The notes: generated by a model not told the origin, from the letters alone. Shown: positions 29,144 through 41,085, numbered from the stretch's first letter. The stretch: DNA of 64,000 bases from Pomphorhynchus laevis (GCA_012934845.2 WNNJ02001631.1:1-64000), one strand, 5' to 3'. Numbers and translations: made by a program.

Positions 29144-29420
29144 CGAAAGTCTTTCATTAAATCTAAATGTCAATATAGCAAACGAGTCGAATGATCGTGA
29201 TCCAGCATTAAAATGACCAAACCGTGAAATGTAGGTATTAGATCAGTAGCTGATGAGGTCCACTAATACTAAAATGTGGCGTACTGCTGTTGGCTTATAG
29301 ATAGGATTAAAGTAGCGTGCAGAATAAAAATTGTCATCCAAATGTCAATGGTAACAATGACTGCACAGGTACATCAACTTAAAATTAGGAAACAAACTAC
29401 ATATGACTAATTTGATGATT
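29144..29420 (+). repeat. Structured short repeat, copy 1 (second copy at 41156-41440)
   Basis: The roughly 280-base sequence matches 41156-41440 along its whole length. It contains nested stems: an outer GTATTAG (29235-29241) with CTAATAC (29263-29269), and an inner ATCAG (29242-29246) with CTGAT (29250-29254). CTGATGAGG and AAAATGTGGC words follow. It does not code for protein. It could be a small non-autonomous retroelement with a hammerhead-like RNA, as known for retrozymes and PLE ends; this is inference. Confidence 0.55.
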
Positions 29421-29509
29421 ATCCTTACAAGCAATCATTGGCTATACAGCCGCTTCGCTTGATCACAAGAAAACATCATTACATACACCAAAATCAACAT
29501 AAAAATATC

Positions 29510-29895
29510 AATAAAAGGGGTAATCTTCATTATTCCCGCCGTTAATCGTCCAATTTATGAGAGCAGTCTTGAATATCTTAACGTCTGTAACCATCACGAT
29601 TTCCGATGAGACAACCGCTCCAACCGTGAAACCATGGGACGATATCATCAACAAAAGGGGATGACCTCTGTGGCATCGTCTGTCGATGCAATAAGATATC
29701 GATGCATAATGCAATAAGATCTAGGTAATATAGCATCTGACCCAAAGATGGTATCTTTAGAAATTCAAGCCGCTCACGATATGAATATGATCCATCTATA
29801 CACATTCGAGAACCTCTACGAAGGATTGACTCTAGTCCATTGAACTCTCCCTTAGTGTACGGAAGGCTACTTGAGCATCTAAACTTTAACAGCAT
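29510..29895 (-). mobile_element. LB LINE fragment (after the RT core), inverted
   Basis: The minus strand encodes GEFNGLESILRRGSRMCIDG and SYRERLEFLKIPSLGQMLYY, the C-terminal third of LB ORF2. Neither the tail nor the RT core is present. It lies directly before a plus-strand LB copy. Confidence 0.75.
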
Positions 29896-29929
29896 TCTTA
29901 CTAATTCTAAACACAGATTTAGAAAGGCT

Positions 29930-31229
29930 GTTCATGTCTATCTAACTTGCTTACCGCGAGAGAGTTAGATGGAAGTACTAAGCTCAGACTTTGTCTCGAC
30001 GTCGTATTTCTAGATTTTTAAAGCCTTTGATCGTGTTCTAAATAAAGGCCTTGTGTCAATCTTAATTCAATATGGCGTCCCTCGTGTAATCTGCTCTTGG
30101 ATTGAAAATTTTCTTTCATTGCGTACGTTTAAGGTAAGAGATGGTGAGTCTTTATCTGCAGAAAGAAGTATGTCGACAGGTGTCTCTCAGGGTTCTACAC
30201 TAGGTCCCCTATTATTCATCACGTTCCTTAATGATTTACTTTTTACGTATTGAGAACACTCTCTTGGCATTCGCTGATGATCTTAAAATTTGGACTGCTA
30301 TACGAGATATTGATGACTGTAATTCTTTACAGGCAGACTTGGATCGAGTTCATGATTGGTGCCGCTCTACTAGATTACATCTTAACGTTAATAAGTGTAT
30401 ACTAATGAGGATGGGTAAAAAGTCCAGTAATTTTACATATTTCATCGGCGATGTTCTCACTAAAGTATCACATCATATGGATTTAGGAATTATCGTACAG
30501 GCATCATTAAAAACTAAACTTAATAGTGAAAGAGCAATTAAAAGCGCTACTCGTGCACTATATATTGTAAAGAACTCATTCCTTAAGATTACCACTAATG
30601 TCTTTAGATATTTGTTTAACACGTTGGTTCGTCCCCATTTAGAGTATGCAATTCAGGCTTCTTTCCCGGTCACCAAACAAGAAAGGACAGATATTGAATC
30701 AGTTCTAAGGCGAGGTTCTCGTTTATGTTTGAATGCGAGATTGGATTATGCATCTCGATTAGATTTGCTAAGAATTCAACCGATGTCATTCACGATTTTT
30801 GTTTCTTGACTTGATAGGAATGTATGCGCTTGTACACCGGTTGGACGGTTATCCGAGTTGTTCGATCACATTACGTCCATCGATTTTGAGAAGTCACATT
30901 AAAATTGGCTATAAAACAAGGCATGGTAGGTATCCAAAATGCTGGAGACTGCCGCACAGGATACTTAATATGTGGAATTCTCTGTCTGATGAAATTGCTT
31001 CCGCCCGAAGTCTGCATTTGTTCAAAAAAATATTGAAGATATGGATCATCAAGACGAGAAACGATTCATGGACATATTTGCAGTGATGTTTTCATTTTTT
31101 GCTTGTTGATTTCTTTTTCTTCGTTTCTTATTTTTTAGTTTCATTTTCTTTTTTTCAAACTGTGATCAGGCAAAATGGCCTTATTGCTAAGCCTTTTAAT
31201 AATATTTTTTTAATTTAAATTTATTTATT
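29930..31229 (+). mobile_element. LB LINE, 5'-truncated in RT, with tail
   Basis: RT blocks: VVFLDF with AFDRV (near 30010), MSTGVSQGSTLGPLLFITFL (30165-30225) and LLAFADDLKIW (near 30255); the FADD box is intact. Further on: LNVNKCILMRMGK, LVRPHLEYAIQASFPVTKQE, RRGSRLCLNARLDYASRLDL and LNMWNSLSDEI. There are three or so frame breaks. The 3' end has a hairpin-like TGGCCTTATTGCTAAGCC and a TAATAATATT tail (about 31170-31229). Confidence 0.85.
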
Positions 31230-32615
31230 TTAACACGATTTGACTTTAGTCGGGCTTTTGATAGGGTGCCCCACAAAATGCTAATTTCCACCCTTGAGTC
31301 TTATAAAGTCAATCGCTCCATTATAAGCTGGATTCAAGATTTTCTTAAAGATAGATCCTTTGCTGTTCGTGTAGGTCAATGCCTATCGTCTTATCGTCCT
31401 ATCACCACAGGAGTACCACAGGGATCAGTCTTAGGACCCTTGTTGTTTAACATATTTATAAATCAGCTACTAGATTTAATTGAGGATTGTATTGTTTTAG
31501 CTTTTGCCGATGATGTAAAGGTATGGAAATTGATTAAAACAAACAAGGATCGAAATGACTTTCAAAATATCCTAAACATTGTTTATCGATGGTCTTTGAA
31601 CACTGGAATTGCATTGAATATTAAAAAGTGTGCACATATGAGATTAGGTCATAGCAATGTGAGTCAAGAATATTTTATTGGCGATGAGTTTGTTGTTTCC
31701 ACGCAGTCCATTCTGGATCTTAGTATAATTGTTCAAAACAATCTGAAAACACGTGCTAAGACTGATAGGATTTGTAACGCAGCAAGAAGAATGACCTATA
31801 TTGTCAAAAATTGCTTTAAAGATTTATCTCCCGTTTGTGTTGTATGTTTATATAATAATAATACAAATTTATTTAATGTGGCAAATGCGTACAAGCTGTA
31901 CGCTTACAAGTCCACAAACAAAAATGAGAAAGTCAAGCAGTTAAATTGTTAAAATGGGATCGGATTTGTCGTTTTAAGCACTGCAGGGAAGTTGATTGGC
32001 GTATATGAATGGGCAGATGATTCCACGATCTTATAATATCGGTCATATAATGCTCTTATAAGACCGATATTAGAATATGTGTCACCAGTAGTCTTTCCGT
32101 GTACGCGTACAGAACTTGATCAATTAGAGCGCATACTTCGACGGTTTTCGAAATTATGTCCTTAAATACGATATCTTCCCTATGAGGCACGAATAAAAAG
32201 TTTGAATATGCCGACAGTGCGTGAAAGGATCCTTCTTTTCGACCTTCTAGCTATGTATTGACTAGTTAATAAAGATGAAAATTTTTCAGCAAATAGAGTT
32301 GAACTCAATGAACGGGATGGACGTAGAGGGCACTCGAAAGTACTAGTAGTACATGAGCACGGAAAATACCCTCGTCATTTCCTACTGTCCCATCGAGCGG
32401 TGAATGTTTGGAATCGTCTTTCAGTTGATGTCGTTGTGGTGCATACAATCAATGAGAACGAATGAAATGAACTCGAAATGAGAACGAATGGTGGTTGCTG
32501 CAGTACCCATGGTTTTGTCATATATACTGAACGATTTATTTTTTTTTCTTGTATTTATTTGTTTTTTATGTGAGCGGTCAAAACAGCCTTATGGCTATGA
32601 CCTGTATTAATAATA
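31230..32615 (+). mobile_element. LB LINE, 5'-truncated in RT, interrupted by an LA2 fragment
   Basis: It starts at DFSRAFDRVPHKML, with TTGVPQGSVLGPLLFNIFIN and LAFADDVKVW in one open frame (31266-31850). After the nested LA2 piece (31850-32033) it resumes with NALIRPILEYVSPVVFPCTR and runs to a tail with CAGCC/GGCT and TATTAATAATA at about 32570-32615. It is a tandem neighbour of the previous LB copy, of a different subtype. Confidence 0.85.
31850..32033 (-). mobile_element. LA2 LINE 3' fragment nested in LB
   Basis: The minus strand matches the last 180 bases of the LA2 copy at 1335-5310, including GCGTACAGCTTGTACGC and CATTTGCCACATTAAATAAA. At its 5' end an 11-bp inverted copy of the adjacent LB target occurs (32034-32044 against 32062-32072). 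Confidence 0.9.
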
Positions 32616-32619
32616 CAAG

Positions 32620-33300
32620 ATTCCTGTAAATATGTCATTAAGTCAGTCATATTTCTGTTCTGTACAAATAAAATTGCTTCAATCCGTAAAACATACCAAC
32701 ACAGGTCCAGTTGCATCTTGTCCATTGTAGCTCCTTGGTTTATTAAGTAGTGAGGACTTCCTTATAAACAATGAATTACACCGGATGAGAGTGCATCCAA
32801 TGAATATTCTCATCTTAGCAATAATATCAGGGTAAGTACGAAACTTTGAAGCTTCTCGGAGTGCTATATGTTTCATAATTGTATAATAATATATTATTAA
32901 TAATATTAATTTAATAGAAATTAATTAAATCATATAAATTTATAAAAAATAATAAATTAATTTCTAAATAAGAATTAGTTTGCCATGATAAATTCTCTAA
33001 AATTCCAAAATCATTAAATTTCAATTTGGTATTAGTTAGAATATATTAGTTAAATATTCGGATTAATTAAATTGACACTCACCAACTGCACATTAACATA
33101 AATTTGACAGATTGCTAAAGACATATAATCTTAAACTATTATTGCTGGTAAAACAGTAAGCTCAAAAAATGACAATCTTACTGTATAGACTCAATGTGTA
33201 TTAAGTACCGAATCAAAATTTATATCAATACATTGTTAGGGCGTTTTACACCTAACGCCCTAACAATGATAGAAAATAGAATGTAAAATGAAAATGTTAA
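32620..33300. other. Spacer with a 15-bp perfect hairpin
   Basis: This AT-rich spacer has no recognised gene. At 33231-33268 a 15-base arm CATTGTTAGGGCGTT is exactly repeated in inverse after an 8-base loop. A 65-codon minus-strand open frame (32679-32876) has no family resemblance that I can see. Confidence 0.5.
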
Positions 33301-33406
33301 TTATTATTATAACATACAAGACAAAGCCTATATGGCTGTTCAGTCTGCTCACGAAAAAATAAAATAAAAAATTAAACAAAATGTAGAATTGATAGAGTTA
33401 AGAAAA

Positions 33407-36313
33407 TCAGGGATACGATAGCTTCTCCATATTATCGATCTGTTCCAGACATATTCGCAATCGCTTCTTAAATAAAGTCAGCGTTGTGGAGGCAACAACG
33501 TATTCAGGAAGACTATTCCACACGTTAACTACACGTCTTGACAATCTTGTGACAGGCGATAGTTTCCCAGTATGCTGTTTAAAAATTGTCATCGAATGAT
33601 GTCGCCTGGATCTATTATTACGACACGCCATAATATTTCGAGGATATCCATCAAATTTGTGCAATAATTTCCACGTTGCAACCAAGTCGATAAACATTAA
33701 CCTCACCTTCATGTCAAATATGCCAATCACTTTAAGTCTCTCACGATAAGGTAAATACTTACAGTCTGGACATAAACGGGTAATACGGCGAAGAACTCCA
33801 TCGACAGCATTCAGTTCAGTCCGTGTACATGGGAAGCAAGATGGAGAGCAATACTCAAGTATTGGTCTCAATAACGAGTTAAACAGCACCCTGAACGACG
33901 ATGGATTTATTTTCAGAAAGCAATTTTTGATAGTGTGCATCATTTTTCTAGCTTTGCCTAATTGAATGTTGTAATGATGTCGTGTCTTTAAAGATGAATC
34001 GATCAAAATACCAAGATCACGATGAGTCGAAACTATCTCAAGTTCTTTTACACCAATGAAGTAGGTATGACATCCTTTGCGTCCACGACCCAATCTCATA
34101 TTCTTACACTTTTCCAGGTTTAATGATACTCCTGTAGTAAGACTCCATTCATACACTAAATCCAGGTCACGCTGCAATGACAAACAGTCTCGTTCAGTCG
34201 AGATCACATTCCATAACTTCAAATCGTCAGCATAGGCTAAGTGTGGTACATTAAGCGATCTCAACAACTCGTTGATAAAAATGCAAAATAATAATGGCCC
34301 GAGAACCGTTCCTTGAGGTACACCACGTATAACACTGCGTTTAGATGAAAAAGCATTACCTACTCTTACACAAAATTGTCGACCATTCAAGAAGTTCTCA
34401 ATCCAACGAGTCAGATAGTAATCTACACCAATAGATTCGAGAATACTTATTAATTCAGCATGTGGAACGCGATCAAATGCCTTGGAGAAATCCAAATAGA
34501 CGACATCGACAACCAATCCACATGAAATTGCGTCAGCCCATTGTTCACGAGCACATAAAGTATTCGTTAGACATGAGCGGCCATGCCGAAAACCGTGTTG
34601 AGAGTCGCTCAAATAGTTTATTGAACCCAATACATTTATTAATCTTTTGTGAACAATTCTCTCAAGTACCTTACTTACAGTAGATGTTAAACTTATGGGC
34701 CTAAAATCACTAACATCGCAAGCATTTTTCGTTTTCGGAAGTGGTACCACAATCGCCGATTTCCAATCATTTGGAATTATCGACGTATTGAGAGAAACGT
34801 TGAATAATTTGGAAAGCGGATATGACAGGATACATTTCAAGAGCTTAAGGATATAAGTGGAGATATCGTCAGGACCAGCTGACACGCATTTAGCTAACCT
34901 TGATAGCTCTATCTCAACTTCCTCCATCGTGATAATTATATATGGACTCTGACAGATTGATGAACCATTACAAATATTGACTTTATAAGCATCATCCCTA
35001 TTTAACGATAGTGCAAACACATCAGCGAACGCCTCAGAAATTTTCATAGGGTCTTCAACTAATTCGTTTCCGATATGAATGCGTCGGACACTAGAATTAG
35101 ATACTCTTGATCGACAAACATAATTCCAAAATCACTTGGGTGTGTGTCCTAAAGACATAGCAACATCATTCTCGTACAAGTATCTCTTTTTTGATTTTAA
35201 GCGATTGCATTTATTGCGTATTAGTTTGTACTCACTATATAAAGCATCACTCTTACTACAGAGACTCCACGCCTTATTTCTCAACCTTATACAACGCTTT
35301 AGTTCGCTATCAAACCACGGAGGTTTATCAGACCTCTTACGCTTGGAAAATACACGCATGGGAGCAAATTCGTCTAGGACTTGAATTACCCCACTTTTGA
35401 TAGACTGCCACATGCTCTCCACATCACCATCATTACTTACAAAAGAAATCCTTTTAGCATATTCAATTATCTCATTATCTGGGATAACTTTCCGTACTCG
35501 CTTCTCAACAATCTCTACACTGTCTGATCCGGTCGAATTAGTAGGAATCAGAAACTTGACCACCACATGATCGCTTGAACTAATTGGAGGTTCTTTGTCA
35601 ATTGAAGAAATATCATATTCAAGTCTAGTAAACAGCAGGTCAATCTTCGAGGATGATTCTGCGGAGAAACGAGTATCAAAATGAACATGTTGAATAAGCA
35701 ACATTTCATCATACAATAAATTACATAACGACATAGTATATTTATCATAAGTTGCAATACTGGAGAGGGCGGAATTGTATGAATGCATGTTAAAATCACC
35801 AAAGATAAAAAATTTATGGCACTTGGGTATATTCTTAAGGAAATCAATAAGAGCGAACGATATTGCGCCCGGAGCACGATATACTATACATAAAGTAATA
35901 ATAGCACTCCCAGATTGCGTAATACTCAACTGTAGAGCCTCGGCAGAGCATGAATCATCAATGAATTTTACGGCTGAACTAACAATCAAACTCACATGCA
36001 CATAGAAGGCAACTCCACCACCGCGTCCCTGGGCTCGATCAGATCTATAAAGAGCGAATTCAGGTATGTGAACCATATCATCAGATATGTCAGGATGAAA
36101 CCAACTTTCACAAACTCCAAAGACATTGACATCATGACAACGTATCCAATACCTAATCTCATCCAACTTATTAACTGCGCTACGTGCATTTGTAAATGCA
36201 ATTTTCATGGAAGACGAAACATCTCGACATGGACTAGCTGTTGCTAGTACGGTAATCAAAGATCCACACATGCTAGAGGATACCGATCTATCTACAGTTC
36301 TAATGGTTTCCAA
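33407..36313 (-). pseudogene. LB ORF2 (endonuclease-reverse transcriptase), one internal stop
   Basis: The frame runs from the ATG at 36313 to the stop at 33407 (about 967 residues), interrupted only by a TGA at 35134-35132. The EN domain (about residues 30-270) has FTNARSAVNKLDEIRYWI, VFGVCESWFHPDISDD (catalytic Glu), FIFGDFNMHSYNSA and SSDHVVVKF. The linker contains PPWFDSELKRCIRLRNKAWS. RT (about 440-700) has DDISTYILKLLK, FRPISLTSTVSKVLERIV, VDVVYLDFSKAFDRVPHAEL, RGVPQGTVLGPLLFCIFINE and HLAYADDLKLWN; YADD is intact. The C-terminal part has LLRPILEYCSPSCFPCTRTE and VVNVWNSLPEYVVAS. The frame is closer to intact than any other LINE here. Confidence 0.92.
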
Positions 36314-37269
36314 CGGACAAATGGCTTTCGACGAACAACTCGAAAATTTCTAATGCATAGATCTTTCTCGCCTAATAGTAAACGCTTGTGAAGCTCGTTC
36401 CTCGCATTTTTCAGTTTTGAACGATCGTCAAAAGATAGATCTCTCAAAATACGTATTGAGTTTTTTTCGAGACGATGAGCCCGACTAAATATATAATTTG
36501 CATGAGTCGACGAATCTACCACAACCTTTAACAATCGCGGTATGTTTGAACTGTTTGTTCGCCTTCCCAGCCGGAACAAACTTCTAACCACAATCTCCTT
36601 AGCTATATCTTTATCGTTAGCATGGAATATTTTATTCAGAACTCCTCTTATCGCACTAACATCATCGTTTACTCGCTCCTGTGACACAGAAGAATTTGAT
36701 TCAGATAGATTGGCGAAAAGAATGCACCTGTCCCTTGAAGCGCTTCGATTTTTCTTATACACTCTGTGAGAACTTTTGAACTTAGAAGACACAGAACTGG
36801 GTAACTCGTCCTGTGAAAGATTATCAGTAGGTTCATTGAGCTTAAGTGAATTCTCATGTACACGCACTGAGCTTGCCGTGATGCTGTTTTCAATCAACCG
36901 TTCTTCCAATGCCGATTTTGTTTTTCGCAATATACGAACGTTGTTTCTAGGACTTACCGTTCTATCACAGGTTACATTTGAAGATGCGATACCATATTCA
37001 AGTTCAACTGGTAAGTTAGTTATTTCCTTGAAATGCTGCGATTCGTGAACGGAATCATCCACATCAAATTCACATACTTCCATAGTGTGTTCATCACCGT
37101 GAACACCAACATGTGATATATTTGCCTGTCCACTAACGCATCCCATTTGCATGAACCTAGACGCACAGCAAAATCCACATATATATTTCTTGATAGTGTA
37201 GCTGTTACGCAACGAAGTTAACAGAGAAACTGTCGTCCAAACACTGCAGCCGGGAACATCACAAGCCAC
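36292..37269 (-). CDS. LB ORF1 protein with PHD-like zinc cluster
   Basis: The 325-codon frame begins at a GTG; open sequence in this frame goes further up without an ATG. An ATG at 37385-37383 followed by an A-run is in another frame, so a one-base slip in that run is likely and the real protein probably starts there. Near the start is a cysteine cluster CDVPGCSVWTT ... YICGFCC, like the PHD-type fingers of CR1-like ORF1 proteins. The C-terminal two thirds have RDRCILFANLSES, RVNDDVSAIRGVLNKIF, PRLLKVVVDSSTHANYIF and IRNFRVVRRKPFVRW, shared with LA ORF1. It likely binds the element RNA. Confidence 0.8.
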   Translation of the reverse strand: MACDVPGCSVWTTVSLLTSLRNSYTIKKYICGFCCASRFMQMGCVSGQANISHVGVHGDEHTMEVCEFDVDDSVHESQHFKEITNLPVELEYGIASSNVTCDRTVSPRNNVRILRKTKSALEERLIENSITASSVRVHENSLKLNEPTDNLSQDELPSSVSSKFKSSHRVYKKNRSASRDRCILFANLSESNSSVSQERVNDDVSAIRGVLNKIFHANDKDIAKEIVVRSLFRLGRRTNSSNIPRLLKVVVDSSTHANYIFSRAHRLEKNSIRILRDLSFDDRSKLKNARNELHKRLLLGEKDLCIRNFRVVRRKPFVRWKPLEL

Positions 37270-37734
37270 CTGCAGACTACCGTATTCCTCTTCGCTACCA
37301 GTGATATGTGATGCATCATGTTTGCTATCAGCCTTAGTCCGCCCATTCCTATAAGTATCGTTTTTATTTTGACCTTTTTTACCATTTGTGAAGAAAAATC
37401 ACAAATATGATATGCGCACTAGTCAGAGCCCTTGTATCTCGGGATGACTGCTGGAAAGTCGATTGTGTGTTTAAGATTTGTAAGTAGTTCTTTTAGTAAG
37501 TAATCGAAGGCGTTCGTTGTATGTTTATAAGAAACCAAAATTTTTTTTAGGTAATTTATGTATATAGTTATTTGTTAACAGCTTAGAATTTCAAACTTGT
37601 ATGTTATTTTATCTCAAACTTTTTTTTAATGAAATTGAAGATAAGAAAGATGATTGGAAAGTGGCATCGGGGAAATGATGAGTGGTTTGTTGAAGAGGTA
37701 TGAAGAATTGTGAGTTAGATAAGATGTTGAGGAA

Positions 37735-38275
37735 ATTGATTTCTTGATTTATTGTGACGGAGGAGCCATAGTGCAGGAATGTATGCGTTGCTTGAAAAAT
37801 GGAAACGACGAGGAAGAACAGACGTATGCTGGCAAAGAATTCCATGCAAGTGGAGCAGCGACCATAAAAGAACGAATGCCATAGTTAGTTGAGTGCGGAG
37901 GGACGTGGAGAAGTAGATAATTACTTGATCGCAGAGCCAAGAGGGCAGAAGATGAATCATCAAGATAAGCAAAGTGTAAATAGGATGGTGAGTGACAAAA
38001 TAGAAGACGAAAGGTAACAATACGCAAACGAAATTCAATACGAAGGTTAATTGTGGGCCAAGATAGGACGGAAAGTTTATGGAAGATATGATCGAAGCGG
38101 CGAAGACGCAAGATAACATGAACAGCTGAGTTTATGATACGTTGGAGGTAAAATTGCAGAATTGGAGGAGTTGGTAAATAAGCTAAGGCAATAATCAATT
38201 CTGGGAAATAGAAGAGACGATATAATAACGAGACGAGAGCGAAAGTCGATCAGCCTACGAGGAAAATTGTCGAAA
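37735..38275 (-). mobile_element. LA-like LINE fragment, C-terminal part of ORF2
   Basis: The minus strand encodes LQRIINSAVHVILRLRRFDH and LSWPTINLRIEFRLRIVTFR, then LLALRSSNYLLLHVPPHSTN and APLAWNSLPAYVC, which line up with LA1. It differs enough to be a third subtype. No LA tail follows. Confidence 0.75.
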
Positions 38276-38870
38276 ATTATAATTAATATCTTTGTCGAAA
38301 ATTATAATTACCTTTTAATTATAAATTAATATCATTAATAATTACAAATAAAAATACTGATTATTCTTCGTAAAATATATAGGCTATTCCAATTATTTCT
38401 AGAAGTTTATCAATTGGGTTTTCGGATGTTTATCTAATGTTTTTCACAAAAATGAATGGAAGCGTGTAGAGAGGTCAAGGATGCAATTTGAAGTTCCAGA
38501 GTATATCACGTAGTAGATTGTTTGTGATCGCGATTAATGTGAAGTATGGACAACTATTTCGATCTTAAATCAAAGGTCTGAGTATTCAAATCGACAACAT
38601 TTGAAGTTGATATACCCTCATATTAAAGCATATACTTAATAATTTAAAAGTAAATACCGATAAATACAATAAATAGAAAAGAATAGTAAGTTAAATCAAA
38701 CTAATGTAAGTTAAATCAGACTTATAACGGCCTTGATGACCTTCATTCGATATTTTTGCGTGAAAAGCTTAATCACATATGCTATCCCTTATGGTGCATG
38801 TTTAGTTTTTTTCTTACATTCAACAGGTTTACCAGTCGACTAGTAATAAGCAAAAAATTCGTTCTATTAT
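38276..38870. other. AT-rich spacer
   Basis: There is a short AATTATAATTA-type repeat near 38270-38310. No gene is recognised. Confidence 0.4.
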
Positions 38871-38945
38871 CAAACAAGGTGATGCGTCTCTTGTTGATAA
38901 TTATCGACCAATTAGTCTTTGTTCCATTACATACCGGAACAAAGA
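38870..38945 (+). mobile_element. Tiny LINE RT fragment
   Basis: The stretch encodes DNYRPISLCSITY, the conserved second RT block of CR1-like LINEs. Nothing else of the element is seen next to it. Confidence 0.4.
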
Positions 38946-38999
38946 TTAATGATAAAAGTTCTGGTTATAATAAAGTGATTACAATCAATCCAATCGAAG

Positions 39000-40570
39000 A
39001 TACAAGATAAAATTATACACAACATCATGATCATGACCAAACGCAAGACTACAAAAAATAACTCATGAAGTTAAATCTAGTAGCGAACAAATGTCTAAAT
39101 ACACGGGGGAATTAAGTTGCTTGTAATAACGATAGTTGTAATTGTTGGACTATCATTGCCTATCCTACTGATGACGAATCCTTGAACCAACGTGATTTTA
39201 TATTTATTTTGGACCAATCGGGCTATAAATAAGTTTACTGCTAAAGCGGATAAACTTGATCAACTCATTGATTGCTTATCTACGGACTTACGCTCAGCAA
39301 AACTAACGAGTATCATATTGAATTCTAGTTATGCAGACATTGATGATCACTCAAAATCAAATAATGTTGACAAACAAGCGACGGTTAATGATGGGAATCG
39401 TGATGTGGATAATCGGTGGATAACTAAAGTGGATAATTGCTTTACATCAGAAAATGTCGATCAGCAAAGACATGTTATTAATTATGGTAATTCGAACTTA
39501 CACAAGGAAATCAATCATGGGCAGAATTCCAAATCTTAGCCCATAAAATTGAACTAAAGAAACTAAAACAACTCGTACTTGGACTCGAGGTCAACGATAT
39601 TCATGATTACTTAGTATGTAGAATTCTTCAAATGGTGTTAAGGATATTGCAACGAATTAGAATTATATACACAAAGAAAGCATCCTCCATGTAAACGATA
39701 CTAATTGTACTGGTTCTTTAATCGAGTCATCTCACGCTGATTGAGCTGTAATGAACTAATATTGAGCTCATAATGAACCAATCATTGTCCAGTCTCAACA
39801 AGTCATATGTGCACCAACTAACAGTCGCAATACGTGTTTTTCTTCATCAGATATGCAAGTACACTCTAAACTGTCGAAAAATCATGACCGTTCTCGAGCA
39901 ATAATTTTTACTAACATACCAGAATCTGATTATATGAACATTCAGCATTGCCTGAATGATGATCGCAATGTCCTTTCGAAAGTATTGTGCGATCTACCTC
40001 ATGACAAATTACTGTAAATCAAAATAATGTTCATCTACTGTTTGGGAAAGAAATGAGCAGAAAATAGCTGCCTCCCAAGATTATTCAAGGCTATTCTAAG
40101 TTATGGTGAATCTGGGGAATATACTACAAAATTCTTTTCAATAATCATGAACTCTAATTCGAATTTTACGAGATTTTATCATTGATTAGCGTAATCAATT
40201 TCGTCAAGCAAAAGAACTTCTAAGACAACGCATTAAAGGCGGAGAGAATAATCTGACTATTCGGAATTTTCAAGTTGTGCCGAAGAGAACGTGGATTTGG
40301 TGAGTTCCATAGGAATCACATATGGGTTATCCTCTACCGCTACCTGGTTTGCCTGCTGAAGCAGTAAAAGCGGAAAGCAAATGTATGTTTCGAAAATCTC
40401 TCAAGTCGTAGCTTTTGGTTTTTTGTTCTTTTTCATTTACCTTCATCATTACTTATTTCAAAATTTACTGTCTTTTGATGTTTTCTTTTCCCTCATTTTC
40501 CTTTTTAATTTGTAATTTGTGAAGGTGTCTATATGAGCTGTGCTCATTGGTATTCTAGTTATAATAATAC
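39000..40570 (+). mobile_element. LB-like element with ORF1 and 3' end but no ORF2
   Basis: A decayed ORF1 can be followed: a CNCWTIIAYP block (near 39130), a 115-codon open piece (39192-39539), RSRAIIFTNIPESDYMNIQH (near 39895) with NDDRNVLSKVL, and RQRIKGGENNLTIRNFQVV (near 40220). These are ORF1 blocks shared with LB. Instead of ORF2, about 200 bases of T-rich sequence follow, then an LB-like 3' end with ATGAGC, TGT, GCTCAT and a TATAATAATACA tail (40520-40570). It looks like an ORF1-only derivative or an internally deleted LINE. Confidence 0.55.
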
Positions 40571-40579
40571 ACTTAATCT

Positions 40580-41085
40580 TGTTTAGCATGTGCGTTATTT
40601 CACACGTTTTATTTTGAATCCACGGTCTTTACTAGATATATGCCTTACTTCTAATAAACATCTAATAGACAAAGTTACATATCTCAAACCTTTAGGAGCA
40701 TCGGAAAACGCATTACCTTTTTGGATTCCTACATTTAACTAGACTTTTCATCTGTAATTTATCGCTCAAATTCATTTCAATATTTTAAAACAAATGTGTC
40801 TTTGGTTCGTCAGTACTTTACATTGTGTGCTGGCTAAATCCCGTTGTAGTGGGTGTCAATAGGACATGGGAACGTATTAAACGGTATTATTGGATTTGCG
40901 TCGACGTTATTCTCCAAACAAAGTTCGAGAAGTTGGAATGCATATCAAGCCTTGGTTTGACCGTGGGCTTCGAAGAGCAGTAAAAGTTAAACGTATTGCA
41001 ATTATCAAATTTAAATATGATCAAGTAGCTCACAATTCTTTTATTGCTGTTCGCAAACAGTTTGCATTCTTTAAACAGTAAATCG
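40580..41085 (+). mobile_element. CR1-like LINE fragment (end of EN and linker)
   Basis: Encodes TSNKHLIDKVTYLKPLGASE, the end of an EN domain, and then WERIKR and IKPWFDRGLRRAVKVKRIAI (40940-41000), the linker before RT. It stops at about 41085, before RT. Confidence 0.6.

Larger units (their letters stand above)
33300..37400 (-). mobile_element. LB LINE, near full length and best preserved LINE in the window
   Basis: On the minus strand: ORF1 (37269-36292 or longer), ORF2 overlapping by 22 bases (36313-33407), and a 3' end with AACAGCCATATAGGCTTT, TGTATG and a TTATAATAATAA tail (about 33298-33360). ORF2 is complete except for one internal stop. ORF1 probably has one frame slip near its start. 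Organisation and motifs fit the CR1 group. It is bordered by AT-rich spacer at its 3' end and by decayed LA sequence (37.7 kb) upstream. Confidence 0.9.

Noticed and set aside
32679-32876. 65-codon minus-strand open frame in the spacer
   Set aside because: Short, without recognisable domains or start context; likely chance.
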